61,050 nt of DNA from positions 1-61,050 of the forward strand of contig JAIBAQ010000014.1 of NCBI GenBank assembly GCA_019695095.1, in the 5' to 3' direction. Under the pieces are notes generated by a model that worked only from the letters and a program-made list of their open reading frames with translations, did no database searches and was not told where the DNA came from. Shown here piece by piece: positions 19,149 to 28,173 of this stretch (position 1 is its first letter; the number at the start of each line of letters is the position of its first letter). A program made the position numbers and the translations under genes. The DNA comes from Candidatus Hydrogenedentota bacterium. Its GTDB lineage: Bacteria; Hydrogenedentota; Hydrogenedentia; Hydrogenedentales; SLHB01.

Positions 19149-20063
19149 GTGAAACGAACTGGATTTACCCTCATTGAACTCCTTGTGGTCATTGCCATCA
19201 TTGGTATCCTGGCCGCAATCTTGTTGCCTGCCCTGGCCCGCGCCCGGGAAGCTGCCCGGCGGGCGAGCTGTCAGAACAACCTGAAGCAGATGGGTGTCGT
19301 CTACAAAATGTATGCGGGCGAGAGTCAGGGCGAGAAGTTCCCGCCGATCCGCGCCACGAATTGCAGTGGCGACCCCGTACTCTTCGATCAGATGGCCGAT
19401 GTCGCGCGATTGTACCCGGAGTACCTCACCGACCTCGGCGTATTGGTTTGCCCGAGCGGCGTCTCGGTGGGTTCGCCAGAAGCGTTGTGGGACGTCCGGC
19501 CCAACAACAGCCCGGTGGGCATGATGCCCATGCCCGAAATGTCCCCGGACGGCGTAATGCTGACCGGTGACGGAATCGTCGAGCCGTGCGAGATCACGGG
19601 GGCAGTTCCCTATTCCTATCTGGGATGGGCGCTTCCCGACGGCTTAACGCAGATGACCGATACGATGCCCCTCATGAACAGCATCAACGCCTACGCCATG
19701 CAGTGGGAGATGGGCACGGAAGACGCATACGCGTGCGCCGACGGCGACTGGGAGTTCTCCATGCCGATCAACGGGTACGATGTGGCCTACCGCCTTCGGG
19801 AGGGCATTGAACGTTTCTTCATCTCCGACGTCAATAACCCGGCTGTCGGAAGCATCGGCCAATCGCAACTTGCGGTGATGTGGGACGCCATCGCGTCCGG
19901 CGCCAAGATGTTTAACCACGTGCCGGGAGGCGCCAATGTGTTGTACATGGACGGTCACGTCGCGTTCAGCCGGTGGCTGAGCGGCGAGGGAGAGTTTCCG
20001 CTTAATGCCGCGGGACTCGCCTTCCACAAAGCGAATCACATGCTGAACGGGACGCACATGTAA
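19149..20063 (+). CDS. Type IV pilin-like protein with H-x9-DG motif
   Basis: A 304-aa pseudopilin-type protein. The N-terminus [20 protein letters not shown] is a class III prepilin signal: a prepilin peptidase would cut after Gly-5 and methylate Phe-6, and the hydrophobic helix would anchor the protein or pack it in a pilus-like fibre. The C-terminal [17 protein letters not shown] is the H-x9-DG motif typical of the abundant pilin-like proteins of Planctomycetes, Lentisphaerae and Hydrogenedentota. The start is GTG at 19149 with AGGAG upstream. A paralogue with very similar ends lies at 41.3-42.3 kb. No assembly ATPase or peptidase gene is in the window. It has its own strong terminator. 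Confidence 0.88.
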   Translation: MKRTGFTLIELLVVIAIIGILAAILLPALARAREAARRASCQNNLKQMGVVYKMYAGESQGEKFPPIRATNCSGDPVLFDQMADVARLYPEYLTDLGVLVCPSGVSVGSPEALWDVRPNNSPVGMMPMPEMSPDGVMLTGDGIVEPCEITGAVPYSYLGWALPDGLTQMTDTMPLMNSINAYAMQWEMGTEDAYACADGDWEFSMPINGYDVAYRLREGIERFFISDVNNPAVGSIGQSQLAVMWDAIASGAKMFNHVPGGANVLYMDGHVAFSRWLSGEGEFPLNAAGLAFHKANHMLNGTHM

Positions 20064-20117
20064 CGCGTTCCTTCGTTTCCGGCCACTGGAAACATACCCT
20101 CCATTTCGTGTTGTACC

Positions 20118-20160
20118 GCAAGCCGCCATCGGACCCCCGGTGGCGGCTTGCCTCTTTTTT
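20118..20160 (+). terminator. Strong intrinsic terminator of the pilin-like gene
   Basis: GCAAGCCGCCA pairs perfectly with TGGCGGCTTGC; the inner bases extend the stem to an ACCC loop. CTCTTTTTT follows directly. It lies 55 bases after the pilin stop. Confidence 0.9.
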
Positions 20161-20174
20161 CCCGAGTTGTGAGT

Positions 20175-20242
20175 CCGCAGTCTACACCGGCACACTTGAG
20201 CGCCGACGCAAATTGCTCACGCGCAAGACTCTGAGGTTAGGC
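20175..20242 (+). repeat. Dispersed hairpin repeat, copy C
   Basis: Third copy, starting 15 bases beyond the pilin terminator and ending about 65 bases before the histidine kinase gene. The second arm and tail (GCGCCGACGCAAATTGCTCAC and GCAAGACTCTGAGG in register) are well conserved, while the first arm is degenerate. Confidence 0.65.
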
Positions 20243-20308
20243 GTTACGCATTACTCGCATCCACTACTTTGGTAGAATGCGCCTTGCCAACGGCAAGGAG
20301 TGCGGGAA

Positions 20309-22135
20309 GTGACTCATATCTCATCGGACAACGCGGATTCGGATTCACCGGCCTGGCGCAACGGGTTCGGCGACCTCACCCGGCGCGTCCTCGGCTGGAT
20401 GTTGCTGGTATCCCTGTTGCCGCTCGTCATCATGGCCGCCCAGGGTTATCACTGCGGCATGCAGGCCGTGATGGACAAGACCCACGATCAGCTTATGTCG
20501 TTACTCGACTCGCGGCGCGCACTGGTCGAAACATGGGTCAATCAGCGGTACAGTGAACTCGACATTCTCGCGACATCGCCTTCGGTTGCGCGGTGTTGTT
20601 CGCATTTCGCGCAATTGACCGAAGCGGAAATCGACGCCGAAGTCACGGCGATGATTCGAGGTATCGTGACGCGGGTCGACGCATACGACAGCATCACCGT
20701 GTTTGATGGCGATGACAACGTCATCGCAACGACTAGACATCCCGAGATACAAGGCAGTCTGCCGGCCATCCCGGAGAAGAACCCCGCACTCAAGGAAGGC
20801 GAATTCACGTGGTTTGGAGTGCCACAACTCTCGCAGGACAATTCGACCATCGTACCTATGTTTCGACTGTTGCGAAACCCACACGGAGACAAGATCGGCG
20901 CCATCAGCGCGAACCTCAACCTTACGCGTTCCCTCGAACCGTTGCTGCTGGAGCCCATCGTCAAGTACAAACGGCCCGGTGCGTATCTGATTACCGCCAA
21001 CAAGACCATACTTGCGGGAACGAGCGCGTTGTCCGCGAGGCCCCACCGGCGCATGCCTCAGGCCGATTATCTTCCCGACGCATTCTTGTCGAGCGGATAC
21101 CACGATTATCGGGACGCAACAAATTGGAGGGCTGCCGAAGCTGTCGCGAGAACCCCGTGGACCTTGGTGGTGGAACTCAACTTCATCGAAGCAACGCAGT
21201 GGCTGCGAATCCTGCTTCACCGAACGGTCATCACCGGCTCGATTACGCTCATCGTACTGGTCTTTCTTGCACTGTGGATCTCGCGCCGCCTGGGACAGCC
21301 GCTGCGTCAACTTGCACTCGTCGCTCAGCGCATCAGCGCGGGCAATGTCGATGAGCGGGTACCCGAGTTGAACGGCTCCGAAGCGGAGGCCGTTCGCCGC
21401 GCCGTGAATCAAATGCTCGATGAACTCAAAGAGAAGCAGGCACAAGTCGTGCGCACCGCGGCGTTGGCGTCTGTCGGAGAACTGAGCACGAGTATCGTCC
21501 ACGAAATGCGCAACCCCTTGTCGTCGATCAAAATGAACATTCAAGGATTGCGGCACGACCTGGAACAAATTCCATCGGGCCGCGAACTTGCGGACATCGC
21601 CGAGGCTCAGGCAAAACGGCTTGAAGGGATGCTCGACGATCTCCTGCAATACGGCCGCCCCATTAGCGTTAACCGCCAACCGAAGCGGTTCCGCGAGCTC
21701 GCGGACGCGGCAATCGCCGTGGTGCAGGATCAGGCGCGCGCCAAACACGTCCACATTGCCGTCGATGATCAACTTCTCAAGACCCGGCTCGATGTCGATC
21801 CGGAGTTGATGTGCCGCGCACTCACCAATCTTCTCGCCAATGCGATTCAGGCGTCACCGGAGGACTCGACCGTCACACTCGGCGGCTGGAGAGAGGCGCT
21901 GTGGTCCGAAAAGGCGAGCATCTCCGTGCAAGATTCGGGACCCGGTCTCAACGAGGAGATAGCGGACCGGATCTTCAAGCCGTTTTTCACGACCAAGCCA
22001 AACGGAGCGGGATTGGGTCTGGCGAATGTACGGAAGATTGTCGATCTGCATGGCGGTTCCGTCACGGCGGCCAACCTTGACTCGGGCGGGGCGGTCTTCA
22101 CGATAACGCTGCCCGTGCATCGCGAGGATACTTAG
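20309..22135 (+). CDS. Membrane sensor histidine kinase (partner of the NtrC-type regulator)
   Basis: A kinase of about 608 aa that senses an extracytoplasmic signal and phosphorylates the response regulator encoded 45 bases downstream. TM1 lies near residues 25-45 (WMLLVSLLPLVIMAA). A periplasmic domain of about 250 residues follows (dCache-like by size), then TM2 (GSITLIVLVFLALWISRRLG), HAMP, HisKA with the phospho-acceptor in HEMRNPLSS (about 397), and HATPase_c with NLLANAIQAS, DSGPGLNEE and NGAGLGLANV. GTG at 20309 is preferred over 20300 because AAGGAG is then eight bases upstream. The arrangement resembles AtoS/ZraS/NtrB-type kinases. The signal is unknown. Confidence 0.88.
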   Translation: MTHISSDNADSDSPAWRNGFGDLTRRVLGWMLLVSLLPLVIMAAQGYHCGMQAVMDKTHDQLMSLLDSRRALVETWVNQRYSELDILATSPSVARCCSHFAQLTEAEIDAEVTAMIRGIVTRVDAYDSITVFDGDDNVIATTRHPEIQGSLPAIPEKNPALKEGEFTWFGVPQLSQDNSTIVPMFRLLRNPHGDKIGAISANLNLTRSLEPLLLEPIVKYKRPGAYLITANKTILAGTSALSARPHRRMPQADYLPDAFLSSGYHDYRDATNWRAAEAVARTPWTLVVELNFIEATQWLRILLHRTVITGSITLIVLVFLALWISRRLGQPLRQLALVAQRISAGNVDERVPELNGSEAEAVRRAVNQMLDELKEKQAQVVRTAALASVGELSTSIVHEMRNPLSSIKMNIQGLRHDLEQIPSGRELADIAEAQAKRLEGMLDDLLQYGRPISVNRQPKRFRELADAAIAVVQDQARAKHVHIAVDDQLLKTRLDVDPELMCRALTNLLANAIQASPEDSTVTLGGWREALWSEKASISVQDSGPGLNEEIADRIFKPFFTTKPNGAGLGLANVRKIVDLHGGSVTAANLDSGGAVFTITLPVHREDT

Positions 22136-22180
22136 TGCATGCGACACCGGCTCGAGGCCGGCATTTGAAAAGGTTTTGGG

Positions 22181-23530
22181 ATGAAGGTACTTGTAATCGA
22201 TGACGATCAGGCGCTGTGCCGGTCGCTTCAAATTCACTTGGAGCGACAGGGACACGCGGTGGATTGCGTGTACACCGCATCTGACGGGCTGACGCGCCTG
22301 CAACTTGATGCGCCGGACCTAGTCTTTGTCGATCTGAAACTGCCGGACAAATCCGGGCTTGAAGTATTGCGCCACCTGCATGAGCAGTCATTCTCCGGGC
22401 TCGCCGTCATGATTACGGGAACGCAAGACATGAAGGCCACCATCGAAGCGGTGCGCCTCGGGGCCTTCGATTACATTCGCAAGCCCCTCGATCTGGATGC
22501 TGTGCTACTCACCGTTGAAAAGGTGGGACAACAATTGCGCACCGCGTCGCGAAAGGCCGTCTCCGAAATCTCCTCCGACGACAGTCCGCGCCACGAGATC
22601 ATTGGCGCGCATCCCGGCGTCATTGAAGTCATCAAACAAATTGGCGTTATGAGCGCGGCGAGCATCCCCGTGCTCATCCTCGGCGAGACAGGCACCGGCA
22701 AGGAACTCGTTGCGCGCGCGTTGCACGAAGCCGGGTGCCCGCGACAACCGTTCGTCGCGCTCAATTGCTCATCCGTCGTGCCGACGCTGATGGAAAGCGA
22801 ATTGTTCGGCCACGCGAAGGGCGCTTTCACGGGCGCGGATTCGGACAAGGCCGGACGCCTTGAGTTGGCGGGCGACGGGATCATCTTCTTTGACGAAATC
22901 GGTGACATGGCGCTCGATTTGCAGGCAAAACTGCTGCGCGCGTTGCAGGAACGCGCGTTCGAGCGCGTCGGCAGCGTGAAGAGCATTCCGCTGCGCGCGC
23001 GCATCGTTGCCGCGACACATCGCGACGTCGAATTGATGGTAAACGCGGGCACGTTTCGCGAGGATTTGTATTACCGGCTTGCCGTGGCCACGATACGGGT
23101 TCCACCGTTGCGCGAACGGCGCAGCGACATTCCTCAGCTCGCAGAACATGCGCTGGCGCGCATTGGCCGCGAACTGCACATTGCGGTGTCCGGCATCGAG
23201 GACAAAGCGATCCACCGGCTGCAAGCTTACGATTGGCCCGGCAATATTCGTGAGTTACAGAACGTCCTGACCCGCGCCATGCTGCTCACGCGCGGCGGCA
23301 TTATCACTGAGGACAGCGTTGCCGCGTCGATTGGGCGCGGTCCTACTTCGAAGTCCCCCAACTTCGTCATGAAGACCCTGCGCGATGCCGAGCGCGATCA
23401 CGTCGAAGCGGCCCTCTACGCAACCGGGTGGAACATCACGCACACCGCAACCATGCTGGACATTTCGCCCACCACCCTGCGAAAGAAGATCGCGGATTAC
23501 GGGTTGGTTTCGCCGAGGGAGAACGCGTGA
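22181..23530 (+). CDS. Sigma-54-dependent response regulator (NtrC family)
   Basis: A 449-aa transcription activator. The receiver domain (1-115) has the acidic pair DDD near residue 7-9, phospho-acceptor Asp about 51 in FVDLKLPDKSG, and Lys in YIRKPLD. The AAA+ domain has Walker A GETGTGKE, the sigma-54 contact loop GAFTGA (AKGAFTGADSDKAG, about 215-222), Walker B IIFFDEIGDM and the arginine region FREDLYYRL. A Fis-type helix-turn-helix closes it (ATMLDISPTTLRKKIADYGL). It forms a two-component system with the preceding kinase. Targets are not visible in the window; I found no clear -24/-12 promoter nearby. Confidence 0.93.
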   Translation: MKVLVIDDDQALCRSLQIHLERQGHAVDCVYTASDGLTRLQLDAPDLVFVDLKLPDKSGLEVLRHLHEQSFSGLAVMITGTQDMKATIEAVRLGAFDYIRKPLDLDAVLLTVEKVGQQLRTASRKAVSEISSDDSPRHEIIGAHPGVIEVIKQIGVMSAASIPVLILGETGTGKELVARALHEAGCPRQPFVALNCSSVVPTLMESELFGHAKGAFTGADSDKAGRLELAGDGIIFFDEIGDMALDLQAKLLRALQERAFERVGSVKSIPLRARIVAATHRDVELMVNAGTFREDLYYRLAVATIRVPPLRERRSDIPQLAEHALARIGRELHIAVSGIEDKAIHRLQAYDWPGNIRELQNVLTRAMLLTRGGIITEDSVAASIGRGPTSKSPNFVMKTLRDAERDHVEAALYATGWNITHTATMLDISPTTLRKKIADYGLVSPRENA

Positions 23531-23576
23531 GGGGCCGTGAGTCCTGAACCCGTTCGAGCCCTCGAGCAAAAAATTG

Positions 23577-23725
23577 TTGGACAGGATTAACACGATGAAC
23601 AAGATGGGGAAGAAATAGCGTTCAAATATGTGTCGATTCAATTCTCGGGGTGAAGGCGTTTCAATACTACGCACATTCTGTTTTGAATCGTATTCATCGT
23701 GTTAATCTTGTCAATCCTGTCTGGC
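23577..23725. repeat. Inverted pair of the GACAGGATTAACA dispersed repeat
   Basis: GACAGGATTAACACGATGAAC at 23579-23599 is matched in reverse complement by TTCATCGTGTTAATC plus TGTCAATCCTGTC at 23692-23721. The pair could fold into an arm of about 20 pairs around an 85-base centre. It sits between the convergent stops of the response regulator and glnE. Related single copies occur at 247-270 and 36776-36805. Confidence 0.6.
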
Positions 23726-23806
23726 AATTGAAATTCGGACGCAGTCCACGCGGCTGGTTGGTTCGGGAATTCTTTCTCCGTCTTCGCGAAGGCACGGGTG
23801 AAGCCC

Positions 23807-26776
23807 CTATTTACCAGAAACCGCCCGCGCGTATACGGCGTGAACACGCGCCTTGTGTGTATCAAGCAGTTCGGCGAGATTGTCGGCGAGTCCGAGACGC
23901 CGCGCCAGATCGGCCTGGGCGCCGGGGTCTTCGGGAAGCGTGCTAACGGAGCGGCCAAGGTTAATGCGCAGGCGATTCTCGATCCTTCGGAAGAGGAGAT
24001 AAGCTTCCCGCAGCATTTCCGCGTCGCCGGCGCTCAACGCGCCGATGGCTTGCAGTCCTTCGATAGCCCCAAGCACGTCGCCGCGCTTCAGTTCGGGATG
24101 TTTCGCCGCATTCCGGATTTGCAGCAGACGCACGGCGAACTCCAGTTCCGCAATTCCGCCTTCGCCTTTCTTCACGTTCAACGACGTGTTGCTGGCGACG
24201 AGCTTTGCGCGGATCTCCTCGATGTGTTCCAGCGTCTCGGGAGTCAGCTCTAGTCCGAACGCCACGTCGCGCACACGCTGCGCCACTGCCTCGCCAAATT
24301 CGGCGTCTCCCGCGACGGCGCGCACTTTCGTTAGCGCAAGCAATTCCCATGGCTGCGCTTCGGTGCGGTAATACTCTTCGAGGCGCGTGTCGCTCACGAC
24401 GAGCACGCCCTTCTTGCCGTCGGGCCGAAGCCGCGCGTCCACGTCGTACAACATGCCGTACCGCGTCGGCTCTTTCAGAATACGAATGATGGTCGAAGCG
24501 ACTGCGCTGAAATACTCGATCAACGACATGCCCGAATCGGTCTTCGCGTTGCCGTCGTACACAAACACCAAATCGAGGTCGCTGCCGTATCCGATTTCGC
24601 ACCCGCCCATCTTTCCCAAACCGAACACCGCAAATCCGCCGGTCACGCCGCCGTATCGTTCTTCGGTCTTCGTGCGCGCAACCCGCACGGCATATTCCAG
24701 AATGACATCGGCAAGCAAGGTCAGCTCTTGCCCCAACGCGACCACGTCCGCGTGAAGAATGATGTCGCGCGTACCGATACGCAGCGTCTCTCCCGCGAGC
24801 AATCGATAGGGTGCGGCATCTGCGTCAATGGCCTTCTGAAACGCTGCGAGTTGAGCTTCCAAACCCTCGCGCGTAGAAGGCCGATTCAACGCGCCGGGCC
24901 GTCCGAACACATCGAATAGTCCGGGGTCTCTCGTGATCATCTCCGCAAGAAACTGACTGTTCTCAACGAGCGTCACGAGATAGGTCGTGACTTCCGGACT
25001 GTACTTGAGAATGTCGTAGATTGAACCGGGCGCGCCAAGGTTGGCAAGGATTTGGCCCAATCGCATGAGCGTTGCGTCGGGGTCGATGGCCTGTGAGAGC
25101 GCCTTGAGCAAGCCGGGAGCAACCGCCGCGAACTGTTGCCGTACGTGCAAGGAGTTGGGGCGTTGCTTGCTGCCCGAAGATAGCGCAATAAGTTCTTCGC
25201 GCGCGCGACTCGTGTCCTTGAATCCGAGCCTCGCCAAGCCCGCCATACCTGCCTCGCCGTCGGAATGCGGGTTCAGAAGATCCGTCACCCACCGGTTCCC
25301 GGATCCTTCCGTCGCGAGGAACTGATCGAGAATCGCGCGCGTTTCCGACGCGCGGTCCAAGTAGTCCGCTTTGAAAGACACTCCCGACGCGTACCCCAGT
25401 TTACGCGCAAACGCGTCGAGTTCATTGGCGTCGTTGGGCAGAGCGTGAACCTGCTGACTGCCCTCGATCTGCAGCCGGTGCTCGACTTGCCGCATGAACG
25501 TGTAGTTGCTAATCAGGGCCGTCGCGTCGAACGGTTTCAGAAGCGCGTATTGCTCCAGTGCGCGAATCGCCGTCAAGGTATTTCGCGTCCGCAATTCGGG
25601 GAAGCGGCCGCCGTTCAACAGTTGCAGTATCTGCACCGTGAATTCGACATCGCGAATACCGCCGCGTCCGAGTTTCACTTCCGTATCGGTTTGTCCGCGG
25701 CTGCGAACTTGTTGTTCCATCTGCTGTTTGATCGAGCGGATGTCTTCGAGTGTCTCGTCGTCGAAATAGCGAGGAAACACAAAGGGACGCGTCCGTTCGA
25801 TGAAGGCGTCGCCCAACTTAAGGTCGCCCGCAACCGGGCGCGTCTTGATCAACGCCTGGCGTTCCCACGCGTGCCCTTCGGTTTCGTAGTAGTGAATCGC
25901 GCTATCGATGTCCGATGCCAGCGGTCCCATCCGCCCATGCGGACGCAGCCGCATGTCGATGCGGAAAATGCTGCCTTCGGCGGTCACTTCCGAAACCGAT
26001 TTGATCACGCGTTCGCCGAACTTGTGAAAGAACTCCGCATTCGAGATGGAACCGGATTCGCCGCCGCTCGTTTCTCCGTCCGCCGCGTAGAGAAACACGA
26101 GATCGATGTCCGAACTGAAATTCAGTTCGCGCCCGCCGAGCTTTCCCATGCCCAGAATCACGAATGTCGACTCGGCATCCGTGTCGTGAATTCGCGGCCT
26201 GCCATAGCGTGGCGTCAAATCGGCGTAGGCCCCTGCCATCGCCACTTCGAGCGCGGCGTCCGCAAGGTTAGACAAGTCTTCCGTCAAGGCCGCCAGCGGC
26301 ACGTGCGCGAAGATATCTCGGGACGCAATCCGCAGAATCTCCCGGCGTTTGAACCGGCGCATGCTCTGGGCGCGCGCCTCAAACGTGTCGAATGCCATTA
26401 CTTGCCGCCGCATGTCTTCGACGGTCATTTCGCGCGGCGGCGTTTCGTGCAGGTTACCTTCTTCCCACACCCAGAGCAGATACTCGGGATTTCTGCACAC
26501 GATATCCGTCAGAAAATGGCTCTGGCCCAACACGGTGATAAGCAGTCTGCAAAAATGCAATGCTGCGCCCATCAGATCGAGTATTGCCCCTGGCGTGATC
26601 GACGCTTCCAGGAATCGCTCCAACCGAGTGAGTGCCAGCGAAGGTTCCGGGTTTTCCGCGAGTGCGTGCGCCAGATGTTCCGCAAGTCCGGGCCGCTCTT
26701 CGGATAGAAGCGATTCCAGCGTTTGCGCCGACTGTTCCGGCTGCGTAAACGTGATTGACGCAAATTCGGGCCTCAT
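23807..26776 (-). CDS. glnE: Bifunctional glutamine synthetase adenylyltransferase/deadenylylase
   Basis: A 989-aa enzyme that adds or removes AMP on glutamine synthetase according to nitrogen status, under control of PII. Two nucleotidyltransferase domains are visible, each with a G/S-S-D-x-D metal motif: LNFSSDIDLVFLY (about 221, deadenylylase half) and IGYGSDLDLVFVY (about 734, adenylylase half). Each is followed by RIDMRLRPHGRMGPL or DVDARLRPDGKKGVL. The start at 26776 overlaps the stop of the glycerate kinase gene by four bases. Length is normal for GlnE. Neither glnA nor a PII gene is in the window; the adjacent NtrC-type system is convergent and not necessarily related to nitrogen. Confidence 0.95.
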   Translation of the reverse strand: MRPEFASITFTQPEQSAQTLESLLSEERPGLAEHLAHALAENPEPSLALTRLERFLEASITPGAILDLMGAALHFCRLLITVLGQSHFLTDIVCRNPEYLLWVWEEGNLHETPPREMTVEDMRRQVMAFDTFEARAQSMRRFKRREILRIASRDIFAHVPLAALTEDLSNLADAALEVAMAGAYADLTPRYGRPRIHDTDAESTFVILGMGKLGGRELNFSSDIDLVFLYAADGETSGGESGSISNAEFFHKFGERVIKSVSEVTAEGSIFRIDMRLRPHGRMGPLASDIDSAIHYYETEGHAWERQALIKTRPVAGDLKLGDAFIERTRPFVFPRYFDDETLEDIRSIKQQMEQQVRSRGQTDTEVKLGRGGIRDVEFTVQILQLLNGGRFPELRTRNTLTAIRALEQYALLKPFDATALISNYTFMRQVEHRLQIEGSQQVHALPNDANELDAFARKLGYASGVSFKADYLDRASETRAILDQFLATEGSGNRWVTDLLNPHSDGEAGMAGLARLGFKDTSRAREELIALSSGSKQRPNSLHVRQQFAAVAPGLLKALSQAIDPDATLMRLGQILANLGAPGSIYDILKYSPEVTTYLVTLVENSQFLAEMITRDPGLFDVFGRPGALNRPSTREGLEAQLAAFQKAIDADAAPYRLLAGETLRIGTRDIILHADVVALGQELTLLADVILEYAVRVARTKTEERYGGVTGGFAVFGLGKMGGCEIGYGSDLDLVFVYDGNAKTDSGMSLIEYFSAVASTIIRILKEPTRYGMLYDVDARLRPDGKKGVLVVSDTRLEEYYRTEAQPWELLALTKVRAVAGDAEFGEAVAQRVRDVAFGLELTPETLEHIEEIRAKLVASNTSLNVKKGEGGIAELEFAVRLLQIRNAAKHPELKRGDVLGAIEGLQAIGALSAGDAEMLREAYLLFRRIENRLRINLGRSVSTLPEDPGAQADLARRLGLADNLAELLDTHKARVHAVYARAVSGK

Positions 26777-27915
26777 GACTCGCCTCTCGCCGCTGTCCAC
26801 AACCGTCCCACGGCCTCGCCCGCCGAGGCCAGAAGCGACTCTACGTTCTCCATGGCGTATTCCGAGGACATGGGTCCGGTGCACAACGAAAACGCCGCCG
26901 TTACGCCTTCTCGATAGACCGCCTCGAAGCCGGGCCCCAAAGCCCCCGCAATCGCAACGCAAGGCACGCCCAATCGCTTGGCGATTCGCGCCACACCTAC
27001 CGGGGTCTTACCTTTCACGGACTGACCATCGAGCCTTCCTTCGCCGGTTATCACGAGGTCGGCCCCTTCTATCCGGCTGGCCAGGCCGAACGCATCCGCA
27101 ATGATCTCCACGCCCGGCTTGAGGTGCGCGCCGGTAAACACCACCAGGCCCGCGCCAAGCCCTCCCGCCGCGCCTGCTCCCGGCAAGTTTTCCACGTGAA
27201 CGTTCATTTGCTTAGCTGCCACTTCCGCGAAGTGCCGCAGCGCGTCGTCCAGTTCACGGACCATCTCCGGCGTAGCGCCCTTCTGAGGGCCGTACACCGC
27301 CGAAGCGCCGTCCTGTCCGCACAACGGATTCGCGACGTCGCACGCCACGAGAATCTCGCACGCTGCGAGACCCCGGTGCTTTCGGGTAGCGTCAATGCGC
27401 GCCAACCGCGCCAGGGCCGCGCCGCCTACCGGTAGTTCCTGTCCGTCTTCATCGAGCAGCGAGTAGCCCAGCGCTTGCGCCGCGCCGGCACCCCCGTCGT
27501 TGGTCGCACTTCCTCCGATACCGATGATGATTCGGGATACGCCACGGTCAAGGGCATCGCACAGCAGTTCGCCTGTTCCTCGCGTCGTCGTAACGAGCGG
27601 GTTACGTCGCGCGGCGGGTACCAATGCCAAACCCGACGCTGCCGCCATCTCGATGACGGCCGTTGAGCCATCTCCCAATAACCCGTATGTGGCCAGGACC
27701 GGGTCTCCCAACGGCCCGGTTACTTCTAAGTCGATGATCGTGCCGCCGGTCGCGGTAACCAGCGAATCGACGGTGCCTTCGCCTCCGTCCGCCATGGGAA
27801 CGATGTCTACGATCGCATGAGGCTGCGCTTTCGCCAGCCCCTCGGCAATGGATCTCGCGACCACCGATGCCGGCGCGCACTCTTTAAACGAATCTGGCGC
27901 TACTACAAAGCGCAT
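26773..27915 (-). CDS. Glycerate 2-kinase (GlxK/GarK family)
   Basis: A 380-aa kinase that phosphorylates D-glycerate, feeding glyoxylate or glucarate breakdown products into glycolysis. The family opening VVAPDSFKECAPASVVARSI matches the usual APDSFKxxLSA motif. ADGGEGTVDSLVTATGG, IGIGGSATNDGGAGAAQALG and ITGEGRLDGQSVKGKTPVGVARIAK are also typical. GGAG precedes the ATG. It overlaps glnE by ATGA and is co-transcribed with it, an unusual pairing of carbon and nitrogen functions. Confidence 0.93.
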   Translation of the reverse strand: MRFVVAPDSFKECAPASVVARSIAEGLAKAQPHAIVDIVPMADGGEGTVDSLVTATGGTIIDLEVTGPLGDPVLATYGLLGDGSTAVIEMAAASGLALVPAARRNPLVTTTRGTGELLCDALDRGVSRIIIGIGGSATNDGGAGAAQALGYSLLDEDGQELPVGGAALARLARIDATRKHRGLAACEILVACDVANPLCGQDGASAVYGPQKGATPEMVRELDDALRHFAEVAAKQMNVHVENLPGAGAAGGLGAGLVVFTGAHLKPGVEIIADAFGLASRIEGADLVITGEGRLDGQSVKGKTPVGVARIAKRLGVPCVAIAGALGPGFEAVYREGVTAAFSLCTGPMSSEYAMENVESLLASAGEAVGRLWTAARGES

Positions 27916-28136
27916 AATTCTCCACTTCGTTGGGTTGATGCCTCGGAGTTTTCAACAATACTAGGATGTGCTCGACAAAGTAAATTTCTGAAAGGAAGCG
28001 CCTGGGTCGTCTGTGACTTTGAGCTGTCGCGTTGAGTCCGCTCCCCGCTCATTCGCGGACACCCAGCCTCGTTTCCTCCCCGGCAGGATGTCCGTTTTTG
28101 TTTGTATCCCTCGCGTCTCCTTTCCCCGTATTTGCC

Positions 28137-28173
28137 TTGATAAAATCGGCGTACTCTGTGTATGCTCAGCCCA
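28137..28173 (+). promoter_or_regulatory. Promoter of the XRE gene; probably leaderless transcript
   Basis: TTGATA (28137-28142), an 18-base spacer and TATGCT (28161-28166) form a good sigma-70 promoter. The expected transcription start, seven bases after the -10, falls on the ATG at 28173. There is no ribosome-binding site between. Confidence 0.55.

Noticed and set aside
20175-20242. Hairpin repeat as an integron attC site (GTTAGGC present in copy C)
   Set aside because: The GTTAGGC-like end occurs in only one copy, the opposite core site is missing, and no integrase or cassette array is present.
20501-21772. Minus-strand frame of 423 codons opposite the histidine kinase
   Set aside because: Antisense shadow; the plus strand carries all kinase motifs.
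25265-26707. Plus-strand frame of 480 codons opposite glnE
   Set aside because: Antisense shadow of GlnE with no recognisable domain.
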